A DNA stretch of 64,000 nt from CAZYQW01 sp964649825. GTDB lineage: Bacteria > Planctomycetota > B15-G4 > JADJEK01. The stretch covers positions 35,720 to 99,719 of the forward strand of contig CAZYQW010000021.1 of NCBI GenBank assembly GCA_964649825.1, read 5' to 3'. The notes beneath the pieces were generated by a model. It did not search any database, was not told the origin of the DNA, and was given only the letters and a program-made list of their open reading frames with translations. Positions within the stretch are counted from its first letter, which is position 1. Every line of letters starts with the position of its first letter. The translations under genes and the position numbers were made by a program. This document shows positions 43,297 through 51,311 of this stretch, piece by piece.

Positions 43297-45732
43297 ATGA
43301 GTCTTCGCGGTGGACGAACGACGATGACGTGGGCGCCGATCGTGCTCTTTGCATCGCTCGTCGGCCTTCTCGTCGGCGGCTGGCTCTTCATCCAGCGCGT
43401 AGAACAGAACACGCTGCGCACGCGGCTCGCGGTGACGGCGCGCCTCGTCGCGGTCCGTCTCGAGGATTACCTCGCGGCCCAGCTCGAGCACGTCACGCAG
43501 CTCGGCGATCGGATCGAGGGGCTCGGCGGCGTAGACGCGGACGAGTTCCGGCGCCTCTCCGCCGCGCAGCAGGATCGTGCGTCCTGTTTTCAGGCGCTCA
43601 ACTGGGTCGACGCCGGCGGAGTGATCCGCATCGTCGTCCCCGAGGAGGCGAACCGAGGCGCGCTCGGGTACGACCTGCGACGCCACCCGGTCGCCGCGAG
43701 CGCGTTCCGCGAGGCCGAAGGCTCCGATCGCGCGACAGTGACGCCGCCGCTCGAGCTCCTGCAAGGAGGATGGGGCTTCGCGACGTATTCCCGTGTGCGA
43801 CGGGACGGCCGGACGCTCGGGTTCCTGAACGGCGTCTTCCGCGTCGACACGCTCCTCGCCCGCTGTATCCAACGGCCCGAGGATGAGCAGCTCGGCTACT
43901 TCCTCCACGACGAGGAACGACTGGTCGGCGTCCACGGCGTGCGCTTCGATGAGCGCCAGGACGCGCCCAAGGCGAGCCACCGGCTGCGCATCGCGGATCG
44001 GGAGTGGCGGCTGACCGTCGTGCCGACGCCGCGGCTTGCGGCCGCGGAGGAGACCTGGGCCGATGAAGCGCTCCTCCTCGTCGGCATCGCGCTCGCCGCG
44101 GCGTTGACGTGGATGGCGGAGATCGCGCGGGCCAAGCACCACCGCGTGAACGTGCTCGCGGAGCGGTTCCGCGTGGTGATCGAGCACGCGCCGGACGCGA
44201 TCGTCGTCTTCGACGCGGAGACCGGCTGCTTCATCGATGAGAACGAGAACGCGCGGCGGCTCTTCGGGCGGACGCGCGAGGAGATGGCGCGGATCGGGTT
44301 TCGCGAGCTCAGTCCGGCGAGACAGCCCGACGGCCGCGACTCGGGCGAGGCGTCGCGCGAACTCGTCGATCGAACGCTGGCGGGCGAGGCGCCTGGTTGC
44401 GAGTGGACCCACGTCGGCGCGGACGGCGAGCCGATCGTGACCGAGACGCGTCTCGTTCGCCTGCCGTCGGAGGGCCGCGAGCTCGTGCGCGGGAGCATCA
44501 CCGACATCACCGCCCGGCGACGTCTCGAGGGACGTCTCCAGCGAGGTCAGGCGATGGAGGCGATGGGTCGACTCGCCGGCGGCGTGGCCCACGACTTCAA
44601 CAACGTGCTCACGGGGATCATGGGCGCGTCCGAGCTCCTCGCCGCGCAGCTCGCCGGCGACGCAAGTGGTTCGAAGCTCGCGACCGAGATCTCCGAGGCG
44701 TGCTCGCGCGCCGCCGACCTGACGCGCCAGCTCCTCGCGTTCAGCCGCGGCGACGTCGTGAAACGGGTCCCGCTCGACCTGAACGAGATCGTGGAGCGGC
44801 TCCTGCCGATGCTGCGTCGCACGCTCGGCGAGCACGTGGAAGTCGTGACGAGGCTCGCGCCGTCGCTCGACGCGGTCGTGATCGACGCGTCGCAGTTGGA
44901 GCTCGTGATCCTGAACCTGGCCATCAACGGCCGCGACGCGATGCCGAACGGGGGGCGCCTGACGATCGGCACCTCGATGCTGGAGCCTGCGCCTGCCGTG
45001 CCCTCCGCGCCGGAACCGAACGCGGATCCGAGCGCGCGGAGGGTCATTCTGACCGTTCAGGACGAAGGCGAGGGGATCGCGCCCGAGAACGTGTCGCGCA
45101 TCTTCGAGCCGTTCTTCACCACCAAGACGCCGACGGTGGGGACGGGGCTCGGCCTCGCGACCGTGAAGCAGGTCGTGTGCGAGGCCGGGGGCGACGTCCG
45201 GGTCGAAAGCGGTCCAGGGGAGGGCGCGACGTTCGTGGTCGAGCTCCCGGCCGTCGCCGACAAGGCGCGCGAGATCGACGGCGCCGCGGCGGTGCTCGAC
45301 GTCTCGCCCGGGAAGGGAACGGTGCTCGTGGTCGAGGATGATGACGACGTCCGCGCCGTGACGCGTCGCGCGCTCCTGCACGCGGGATATCGGGTCCTCG
45401 AGGCCCGTGACGGCGAGAGCGCCTTGGAGCTCGCCGGCGCGTACGAGGGACCGATCGACCTCTTGCTGACGGACGTCGTGCTCCCCGGCATCAAAGGGCC
45501 GGAGGTCGCGGTCCGCCTCGCTGCGAGCCGCGGGGAGACTGCGATCCTCTTGATGTCGGGCTACTCCAACGGTGAGCTCCACGAGCCGCTGGTGACCGGC
45601 GACGTCGAGCTCCTACGCAAGCCGTTCACGCCGTCCGCGCTGAGACGTCGCGTCGCGGAGGTGCTGAACGCACGGCCGTCGGCCGGGAAGGACGACGCTT
45701 CCCGCGAGGGACCGCGTCACGTCTCGTCGTGA
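43297..45732 (+). CDS. Hybrid sensor histidine kinase (CHASE-like, PAS, HisKA, receiver)
   Basis: An 811-residue membrane kinase. A helix at 13-32 and another at 259-276 flank an extracytoplasmic sensor of about 220 residues. Then follow a PAS domain (about 286-410), HisKA with H432 in GGVAHDFNNVLTG, ATPase boxes NLAINGRDAM, DEGEGI and GTGLGLATV, and a C-terminal receiver domain (about 680-800; LLTDVVLPGIKG). The HDFNN type is common in hybrid kinases. No response regulator with an output domain is adjacent. It sits between the two minus-strand halves of the polyene cluster and its 3' end overlaps the thioesterase gene by 16 nt. Confidence 0.85.
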   Translation: MSLRGGRTTMTWAPIVLFASLVGLLVGGWLFIQRVEQNTLRTRLAVTARLVAVRLEDYLAAQLEHVTQLGDRIEGLGGVDADEFRRLSAAQQDRASCFQALNWVDAGGVIRIVVPEEANRGALGYDLRRHPVAASAFREAEGSDRATVTPPLELLQGGWGFATYSRVRRDGRTLGFLNGVFRVDTLLARCIQRPEDEQLGYFLHDEERLVGVHGVRFDERQDAPKASHRLRIADREWRLTVVPTPRLAAAEETWADEALLLVGIALAAALTWMAEIARAKHHRVNVLAERFRVVIEHAPDAIVVFDAETGCFIDENENARRLFGRTREEMARIGFRELSPARQPDGRDSGEASRELVDRTLAGEAPGCEWTHVGADGEPIVTETRLVRLPSEGRELVRGSITDITARRRLEGRLQRGQAMEAMGRLAGGVAHDFNNVLTGIMGASELLAAQLAGDASGSKLATEISEACSRAADLTRQLLAFSRGDVVKRVPLDLNEIVERLLPMLRRTLGEHVEVVTRLAPSLDAVVIDASQLELVILNLAINGRDAMPNGGRLTIGTSMLEPAPAVPSAPEPNADPSARRVILTVQDEGEGIAPENVSRIFEPFFTTKTPTVGTGLGLATVKQVVCEAGGDVRVESGPGEGATFVVELPAVADKAREIDGAAAVLDVSPGKGTVLVVEDDDDVRAVTRRALLHAGYRVLEARDGESALELAGAYEGPIDLLLTDVVLPGIKGPEVAVRLAASRGETAILLMSGYSNGELHEPLVTGDVELLRKPFTPSALRRRVAEVLNARPSAGKDDASREGPRHVSS

Positions 45733-46151
45733 ACCGCCGGGAGGCGCCGCGCGATCTCGTCGGGCGTGCACGGAAGGAGCGTCCCCTCCGCGTCGGTCGT
45801 GGCGAGCACGGTCGCGGCGCGCGCGGCCCAGCGGTCATCCTCCAGGTTCTTCACGTCGTACGCGATGCGGATCAACGGCGTCGCGCGCGAGACCCAGGCG
45901 GTGACCCGCGCCGTGTCGCCGAACGTGAGCGGTGCCATGTGGCGGCAGCGGCTCTCGGTGACGTACATGCGGAACCCGAGGGCGCGGATCGTCGGGACGT
46001 CGAGCCCGACGCTCGCGAGGAGCGCCTGGCGGGCGACCTCGAAGAACTCGTAGTAGCGTCCGTGCCAGACCACGCCGAGGGGGTCGCAGTGGTGGAACGA
46101 CACATCGACGTCGATCGAGACGGCGTGCTCGGGTCGCTTCGGTCCGGTCAC
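45717..46151 (-). CDS. Hotdog-fold acyl thioesterase of the polyene cluster
   Basis: A 144-residue 4HBT-type thioesterase. The signature HHCDPLGVVWHGRYYEFFE contains D23 and H30, and the helix that follows is typical. It would release or edit acyl chains from the carrier protein. GTG start overlapping the acyltransferase stop (GTGA). It is the last gene of the seven-gene run from the LPLAT gene. It ends 3'-overlapping the kinase gene on the other strand. Confidence 0.88.
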   Translation of the reverse strand: MTGPKRPEHAVSIDVDVSFHHCDPLGVVWHGRYYEFFEVARQALLASVGLDVPTIRALGFRMYVTESRCRHMAPLTFGDTARVTAWVSRATPLIRIAYDVKNLEDDRWAARAATVLATTDAEGTLLPCTPDEIARRLPAVHDET

Positions 46152-47053
46152 GATCTGCTCCAGAAGTCGAAGAAGTTGAACCAGTTGTCGGGCGCGCGGC
46201 GCGCGTACTCCTCGAGCCGTGCCGCGTAGCGGGCGACGTACCGCTCGACGGCCTGGTCGCGGCTCGCGCGCGGCAGATCGATCCGCTCGGCGAACGGCTC
46301 GCAGTGCAGGTCGTAGCGGTTCGGCGGGCGGTAGAGGCCGAAGACGAGATAGACCGGGCAGCGGAGCACGGACGCGAGCAGGAACGGTCCCGCCGCGAAC
46401 GGTGCCTCCTCGCCCAGGAACGTCGCTCGCACCACGCGGTCGTTCAACCCGACGCGGTCGCCGAGCAGCGCGATGAACTCGCCGGCGTCGACGCGGGCCC
46501 GCGCCCGCGCCATCACGCCGACGGGATCGTCGCCGAGGTGGATCACGCGCGCCTCCATCGCCGGGTTCAAGCGCGCGAACAACGCGTTGATCATCCGCGC
46601 GTTCGCGAAGTAGCCGAGGACGTGGATCGGGACGTCCGTCTCGGCGCCGCCCGCGCGCATCGCCTCGTAGCTGCCGAGGTGCGCGCCGAGCAGGACCGCG
46701 CCGCGCCCGGTGGCGACCTGGCGGTGGAGGTTCTCGTCGCCGGTCCGCGTGAAGACGAACGCGTGCGTTTCCCCCTTCAGCAGGAAGACTCGGTCGAGCG
46801 TCACCTGAGCGAAGACGCGGAGGTGGCGGTAGACGTCGAGGAAGCCGGGACGCCGGCCGTGGATTCGGGCGAGCCATCCGCGGGACGCGCGAACGGCGCG
46901 ACGATCGAACAGGCGGTAGTAGAGCGCGACCACCGCGACGAACGGCTTCATCGCCGTCCGCCCGACGAGCGTCGCCGCCGCGAAGGCGACGCGAATGCCG
47001 AGCAGCGTGCCGCGCTCGCGTTGATTGAGCCAGGTCGTCGCGTCCTCGTTCAT
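46148..47053 (-). CDS. LpxL/HtrB-type lysophospholipid acyltransferase
   Basis: A 301-residue inner-membrane-associated acyltransferase. Active-site segment GAHLGSYEAM fits the HxxxxE motif, and the later GDRVGLND and FLLASVLRCPVYLVF segments are family-like. In polyene clusters these enzymes join the aryl polyene carboxylate to a lipid or sugar-lipid. The start overlaps the glycosyltransferase stop (ATGA). Confidence 0.82.
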   Translation of the reverse strand: MNEDATTWLNQRERGTLLGIRVAFAAATLVGRTAMKPFVAVVALYYRLFDRRAVRASRGWLARIHGRRPGFLDVYRHLRVFAQVTLDRVFLLKGETHAFVFTRTGDENLHRQVATGRGAVLLGAHLGSYEAMRAGGAETDVPIHVLGYFANARMINALFARLNPAMEARVIHLGDDPVGVMARARARVDAGEFIALLGDRVGLNDRVVRATFLGEEAPFAAGPFLLASVLRCPVYLVFGLYRPPNRYDLHCEPFAERIDLPRASRDQAVERYVARYAARLEEYARRAPDNWFNFFDFWSRS

Positions 47054-47802
47054 CGAGCGAGTTCACGCCGCGGGCCGCGCCGCAGCACGCGGTCGACGAC
47101 GCCGGTCATGCACAACCGGGAGTGCAGCGCGCAGAACCCCAGGTTGTCGCGCCACGTCCGGAAGTGCGAGACGCCGCCCTCCTCCGGGCTCGGGTAACGG
47201 ACGGCGACGGGGAGGTTGATCACGCGGACGCCCGCGCGAGCGAGCTTCACCGCGATCTCCACGTCGAAGTCCATGCGGTCTCCGCGCGCCCGCGCCGCGA
47301 GGGCGGCAGCGAGCGGGTAGACGCGAAAGCCGACCATCGCGTCGACGACGCGGTCGCGGCCGCCGAGCTCGAGCCCGACCCAGAACGTCGTGACGCCGCG
47401 GGCGATCCGGCGGGCGCGCGGGATCGTCTCGTCATGCACGGGGAAGCCGATCACGACGGCGTCGGCGTCCTCGCGCGCGGCGTCGAGGAACGCGGGGATC
47501 CGTCCGAGGTCGTGCTGCCCGTCGGCGTCGACCTGGAGCACGTGCGTGAAGCCGAGCTCCCGCGCCGCCGCGAATCCGGTCTTCACGGCGGCGCCCTTGC
47601 CGCGGTTCCGCGGGTGGCGGCGCAGCATGGCGAGTCCGTCGCGTTCTACCGAGTCGCAGGCGGCGGCACCGGCGGGCCCGCTTCCGTCGTCGACGAGGAT
47701 GACGATGTCGACGTGCGAGCGCACCGCCGCCACGACGGAGCGGACGGTGAGCGGGTTGTCGAACGTCGGGACGACGGCGCAGGGCGAGAATGTCGCGCTC
47801 AT
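47050..47802 (-). CDS. Family 2 glycosyltransferase
   Basis: A 250-residue GT-A enzyme with VVPTFDNPLTVRSVVAAV, the nucleotide-sugar site ILVDDGSG, and a VDADGQHD metal motif. It has a dolichol-phosphate-mannose-synthase-like size but no C-terminal membrane part. It could add a sugar to the lipid anchor of the product. ATGA overlap with the upstream ligase-dehydratase gene. Confidence 0.85.
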   Translation of the reverse strand: MSATFSPCAVVPTFDNPLTVRSVVAAVRSHVDIVILVDDGSGPAGAAACDSVERDGLAMLRRHPRNRGKGAAVKTGFAAARELGFTHVLQVDADGQHDLGRIPAFLDAAREDADAVVIGFPVHDETIPRARRIARGVTTFWVGLELGGRDRVVDAMVGFRVYPLAAALAARARGDRMDFDVEIAVKLARAGVRVINLPVAVRYPSPEEGGVSHFRTWRDNLGFCALHSRLCMTGVVDRVLRRGPRRELAR

Positions 47803-49283
47803 CGGCTTTTCCTTGGCAGGGGCAGGGGCGCCGGCGCGGCGAACTCGAGGGTGCCGGTCGTTGCCCGAGCGCCGTCGTGCCGGATCTCGAACGCGACGCG
47901 CGGAGAGCCGTCCTCGGAGCGGACCACGACCTCGAGCGCGTCGCCGGGTCCGATTCGACCCGTGAACTTGAGGGCCGACACGCGCGCGAGCGCGCCGAGG
48001 TCGGGGCGGACGCGACGAACGCACGGAAGGACGATCTGCTGGAGCTGGACCGCTCCGGCGAGCACGGGATAGGTCGGGAAGTGTCCGGAGAAGTAGAGGT
48101 AGTCGTCGGGAACGCGCGTCCGGAAGCCGTGCACGCGCGCGATCCCGTCGCTCGTTCCACCCCCGTCCTCCCACTCCACGTCGCGGCGGAGCGGCCGGCC
48201 GTTCGCGTCGCGGCCGAGCATCGCGAGCAAGTCGGCGCCGAGCAGCTCGCCGTTCGCGTCGCGCGGGAGGAACGGGAGGATGCACACCGCCGAGTCCGGG
48301 CTGGCCGGCGGGATCCCGCCCGCGCCCCGGGTCGGAACGATCGCCCTGATCGTTCTTGCGCTCGACGCGGCGCCGGCGGGCATGGGCAGCGCGGCGGCGT
48401 CATCGGTCGCGCCGGTGGCGAGGAGCGCGATGGAGATCGGGTCGGCGTCCTCGCCCGAGAGCGGGTCGAGCTCGACCGCCGGGAGCCGGTGGCTCGCGAT
48501 GAGCCGCTCGCTGGTCGTCCGGTCGACCCGTCCGGTCGCCGAGACGACGCGAGCCAGGGTCGCCAGCTCGCCCGCCTCGAGCGCGGCGAGCCTGGCGAGG
48601 TGGAACGGCCCGCTCACCAAGACGTCGGCGGCGGCGGCACGGAGGGCTCGTGCGCCGGCGGCGGACGGCGGGATCGGTTCGGCGACGAAGCGGGCTCCGG
48701 CGCGGAGCGGCGCCAGGAGACCGAGGAGGAGCCCGGCGGGATGCGTCGGCGTCAGCGTGCAAGCGACGACGCGGCCCGGCTCGAGCGCGAAGCGCGCGCC
48801 GAGCGCCTCGCTCTCCTGCACGAGCGAGCCGATCGTCCACGTCTCGATCGGCCGCCCCGTTCGTTCGCCGCCCCCGAACAGCGTCGCGGCGTGCTCGCAG
48901 CGAACCGGGATCGCGTCGCAGGGCGCGGCGAAGCGCCGTTCGTTCAGGAACCGCGGCACGTCGAGCCCGAGTCCCACGCCGGTGTCGTGCAGCACGGCCA
49001 CGACGTCGTCCCGCGCGAGGACCGGCGCGACGGCGGCGCGGCTGACGTCCGGCGGCAGCGCGACCGCGTGCCCGGCCACCCAGGCTCCGAACAGCGCCGC
49101 CGCGCAGGCGTAGCGATCGCTCCCGAAGACGAGCGCGACGTGGGAGCCAGGCTCCGGAGGGGGCAGCTCCCGCGCGATCGATCGCGCGTCGCGAATGAGA
49201 TCGTCCCGAGTACGGCCCGCGCCGCCCGTTCCACCCGCGCAGATCGGGTGTCCTGTCCGATGGCGTGCGAGCCAGTCGTTCAC
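47799..49283 (-). CDS. Degenerate AMP-ligase fused to a FabZ-like dehydratase
   Basis: A 494-residue fusion. Residues 1 to about 330 have the shape of the acyl-AMP ligases found in aryl polyene clusters, but the phosphate-binding loop (usually TSGSTGxP) reads LFGGGERTGRP and no downstream TGD motif is visible, so adenylation may be lost. The last 130 residues are a hotdog dehydratase with the FabZ signature YFSGHFPTYPVLAGAVQ, catalytic His near residue 400. In other clusters the ligase and dehydratase are usually separate neighbouring genes. GTG start overlapping the membrane-protein stop (GTGA). Confidence 0.78.
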   Translation of the reverse strand: MNDWLARHRTGHPICAGGTGGAGRTRDDLIRDARSIARELPPPEPGSHVALVFGSDRYACAAALFGAWVAGHAVALPPDVSRAAVAPVLARDDVVAVLHDTGVGLGLDVPRFLNERRFAAPCDAIPVRCEHAATLFGGGERTGRPIETWTIGSLVQESEALGARFALEPGRVVACTLTPTHPAGLLLGLLAPLRAGARFVAEPIPPSAAGARALRAAAADVLVSGPFHLARLAALEAGELATLARVVSATGRVDRTTSERLIASHRLPAVELDPLSGEDADPISIALLATGATDDAAALPMPAGAASSARTIRAIVPTRGAGGIPPASPDSAVCILPFLPRDANGELLGADLLAMLGRDANGRPLRRDVEWEDGGGTSDGIARVHGFRTRVPDDYLYFSGHFPTYPVLAGAVQLQQIVLPCVRRVRPDLGALARVSALKFTGRIGPGDALEVVVRSEDGSPRVAFEIRHDGARATTGTLEFAAPAPLPLPRKSR

Positions 49284-49999
49284 GGCTCGGACCGCTCTCG
49301 GCGGTTCCCGTCACGAGCGGTGACGGCCGCCGTCGGGCCGCGGCCGAACCGCCGCCGCCGCAGGATCCACTCGGCGGCGAGCAGCGTCCCGATCAACGCG
49401 TACGCGACCAGGCCGTTGTAGATCGCCCACCACGACAGCGGCGCGGCCAGGGACAGGCCGAGGGCGACCGCGCCGTTCGCCACGAAGAACCCGCACCAGA
49501 TCATCGTCCAGGCGCGGCACCACGCCTGCTTGTCGGTACCGAGGTCGGGCTCGACGAGGCGCGCGAACCGCTCGATCATCGGCCGCGCGCCGGATCGGAG
49601 CGTCGCCCCGAACGTGACCAGCAGCAACACGTTGATCACCACCGGCACTACGAGCACGAGGCCTTCGTCGTCGAGGCACGCGGCGAGGGCGAGCGCGGCG
49701 GCGGTGACGAGGGGGACCGCGGCCAGGCCGACGATCCCGCGGGACGCGTCGCTCCGATGGCCGGCGATGACGAGCGGGACGAGGGCGGCGATCAGCACGA
49801 GCGCGACCGTTCGCGGCGGCCAAGCGGAGAGCCCGACCCAGACGAGGATCGGATAGATCGCGAAGCCCGCCCCGAGGATGCCGCTTCGCCACCGTTTCCA
49901 GGCGCTCGGCCGGTTCGACTCGACCACGGACGACGCGGACGTGGGGACGCGGGGCGAGGGGACGGGCGGCGTATCCGTTCCCGAACGCGGCCGCCGCAC
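49280..49999 (-). CDS. COG4648-like multi-helix membrane protein
   Basis: A 239-residue protein with about six membrane helices and a proline-rich N-terminus. Proteins of this kind recur in aryl polyene clusters, between the carrier protein and the AMP-ligase, exactly as here, without known function. GTG start one base after the ACP stop. The C-terminal tail is basic. Confidence 0.72.
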   Translation of the reverse strand: MRRPRSGTDTPPVPSPRVPTSASSVVESNRPSAWKRWRSGILGAGFAIYPILVWVGLSAWPPRTVALVLIAALVPLVIAGHRSDASRGIVGLAAVPLVTAAALALAACLDDEGLVLVVPVVINVLLLVTFGATLRSGARPMIERFARLVEPDLGTDKQAWCRAWTMIWCGFFVANGAVALGLSLAAPLSWWAIYNGLVAYALIGTLLAAEWILRRRRFGRGPTAAVTARDGNRRERSEP

Positions 50000-50000
50000 G

Positions 50001-50282
50001 TCAGGCTCCGGCGGTCGGGGTCTTCGCCTGCTCGCTCCGGATGAACTCGGCGAGCGACGCCACCGAGGCGTAGTGCTCGCGGTTCTTCTCGTCATCCTCA
50101 CGCGTCCGCACGCCGAACTCGGAGTGGATCGCGAGCGCCAGCTCGAGCGCATCGATCGAGTCGAGCCCCAGCCCCTCGCCGAACAGCGGGGCATTCGTCT
50201 CGATGCTCTCGGGGTCGACGTCCTCGAGAACGAGCGTGTCGACGATGAGCTTCTTCAACCGATCTTCGAGCGTCTCGGTCAT
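50001..50282 (-). CDS. Acyl carrier protein
   Basis: A 93-residue carrier with the phosphopantetheine serine S42 in LGLDSIDALELA. AAGGA lies upstream of the ATG. It is the only carrier in the window, whereas many polyene clusters have two. It would hold the growing chain for the ketosynthase pair and for the reductase and dehydratases. It is close to the LPLAT gene upstream (58-nt gap containing short AGAACCAAG repeats) and coupled to the membrane protein downstream. Confidence 0.9.
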   Translation of the reverse strand: MTETLEDRLKKLIVDTLVLEDVDPESIETNAPLFGEGLGLDSIDALELALAIHSEFGVRTREDDEKNREHYASVASLAEFIRSEQAKTPTAGA

Positions 50283-50340
50283 CAGGCATCCTTGAGATGA
50301 GAACCAAGTCAGAACCAAGCAGGACTGGGCCAGAATGAAG

Positions 50341-51204
50341 TCAGAGCGAAGTCGGCGGGTTCGGGTCGGCGGGAGCGCTGGCGAGGCGTCCGGCCGACCA
50401 CTCGCGGAAGCGAGCTTCCACCGCGCGCCGCAGCGCTCGGCTGTCGTAGTCTAGGCTCGCCGGGTCGTCGGTTGCCAGTGTCTCGAGCCGCAGGTCCGGC
50501 ATCGGATGGGGCGGATCGAACAACGGCACCTCCTTCGAGAGCCAGGTCGGCTCGCAGGTGATCCCGATCGACACCACCGGAACCCGGGCGCGGCACGCGA
50601 TCTCGAATGCGGCGCGGCCGAACGGGTGGAGCCGGCGGGGCGGCGAGCGCGTCCCCTCCGGGAAGATGATGACCGATAGGCCGTGGCGGAGGCGATCGAC
50701 CGCCTGGTCGATGACGCGCCCCGTCGCGATCGGGTCGTCCCCCGCTCCCTCGATGTGGCCGGCGCCCACCATCAGCGCGTGCAGCGAACCGCGGCGGAAC
50801 AGGATGGGCTTCGCGACGGTCGAGCCGCCGCCGAGCGCGGCGGTGATCGCGGTCACGTCCATCAGCGTGGGGTGGTTCGCCACGACGACGACCGGCCCGG
50901 CGGGCGGGACGCCCAGCGCTCCGCGGTGGTCGAACCGCGCGATCCGGAAGACGCGCAGCCAATCATGCATGACTCGGTATGCGCCCGATGTGACGCGTTG
51001 CAGACGGCGCGCGCGGACGATTGGATCGGATGGTTGGAACGCGAGCAGAAGCCAGAAGAAGAGGTATCCGAACGGAGAAAGCACGGTGTAGACCGTCACG
51101 GTCAGGATGACCCGCAGCTTGCGCGCGCGGCGGAGCCACGCGGCGCCCCGTCGCCGCGAGCGCTCGGTCTTCGGCCCCGACCATGCCGTCGTCGTTTCGA
51201 TCAT
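50341..51204 (-). CDS. 1-acyl-sn-glycerol-3-phosphate-acyltransferase-like protein
   Basis: A 287-residue PlsC-type acyltransferase with H111 and D116 in NHPTLMD and the FPEGTRS motif at E183. A membrane helix is at about 35-57. It probably transfers an acyl chain, perhaps the polyene itself, to a glycerol or sugar lipid. Promoter region is shared with the divergent FAD enzyme gene (107 nt). Start at 51204 avoids a long arginine-rich leader. Confidence 0.85.
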   Translation of the reverse strand: MIETTTAWSGPKTERSRRRGAAWLRRARKLRVILTVTVYTVLSPFGYLFFWLLLAFQPSDPIVRARRLQRVTSGAYRVMHDWLRVFRIARFDHRGALGVPPAGPVVVVANHPTLMDVTAITAALGGGSTVAKPILFRRGSLHALMVGAGHIEGAGDDPIATGRVIDQAVDRLRHGLSVIIFPEGTRSPPRRLHPFGRAAFEIACRARVPVVSIGITCEPTWLSKEVPLFDPPHPMPDLRLETLATDDPASLDYDSRALRRAVEARFREWSAGRLASAPADPNPPTSL

Positions 51205-51311
51205 CCGCCGTATCTCACGTCGCCCACCCCTTCCTCCGCGTGGAGCGTAACGCCACGCGGCTATAGTAGCGTTTCCCACGGTACGACCGCGATTGGCAAT
51301 AGGAGCGGCAC

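Noticed and set aside
43297..45732. Selfish or mobile origin of the sensor kinase inside the cluster
   Set aside because: No flanking repeats, transposase or obvious base-composition shift was seen.
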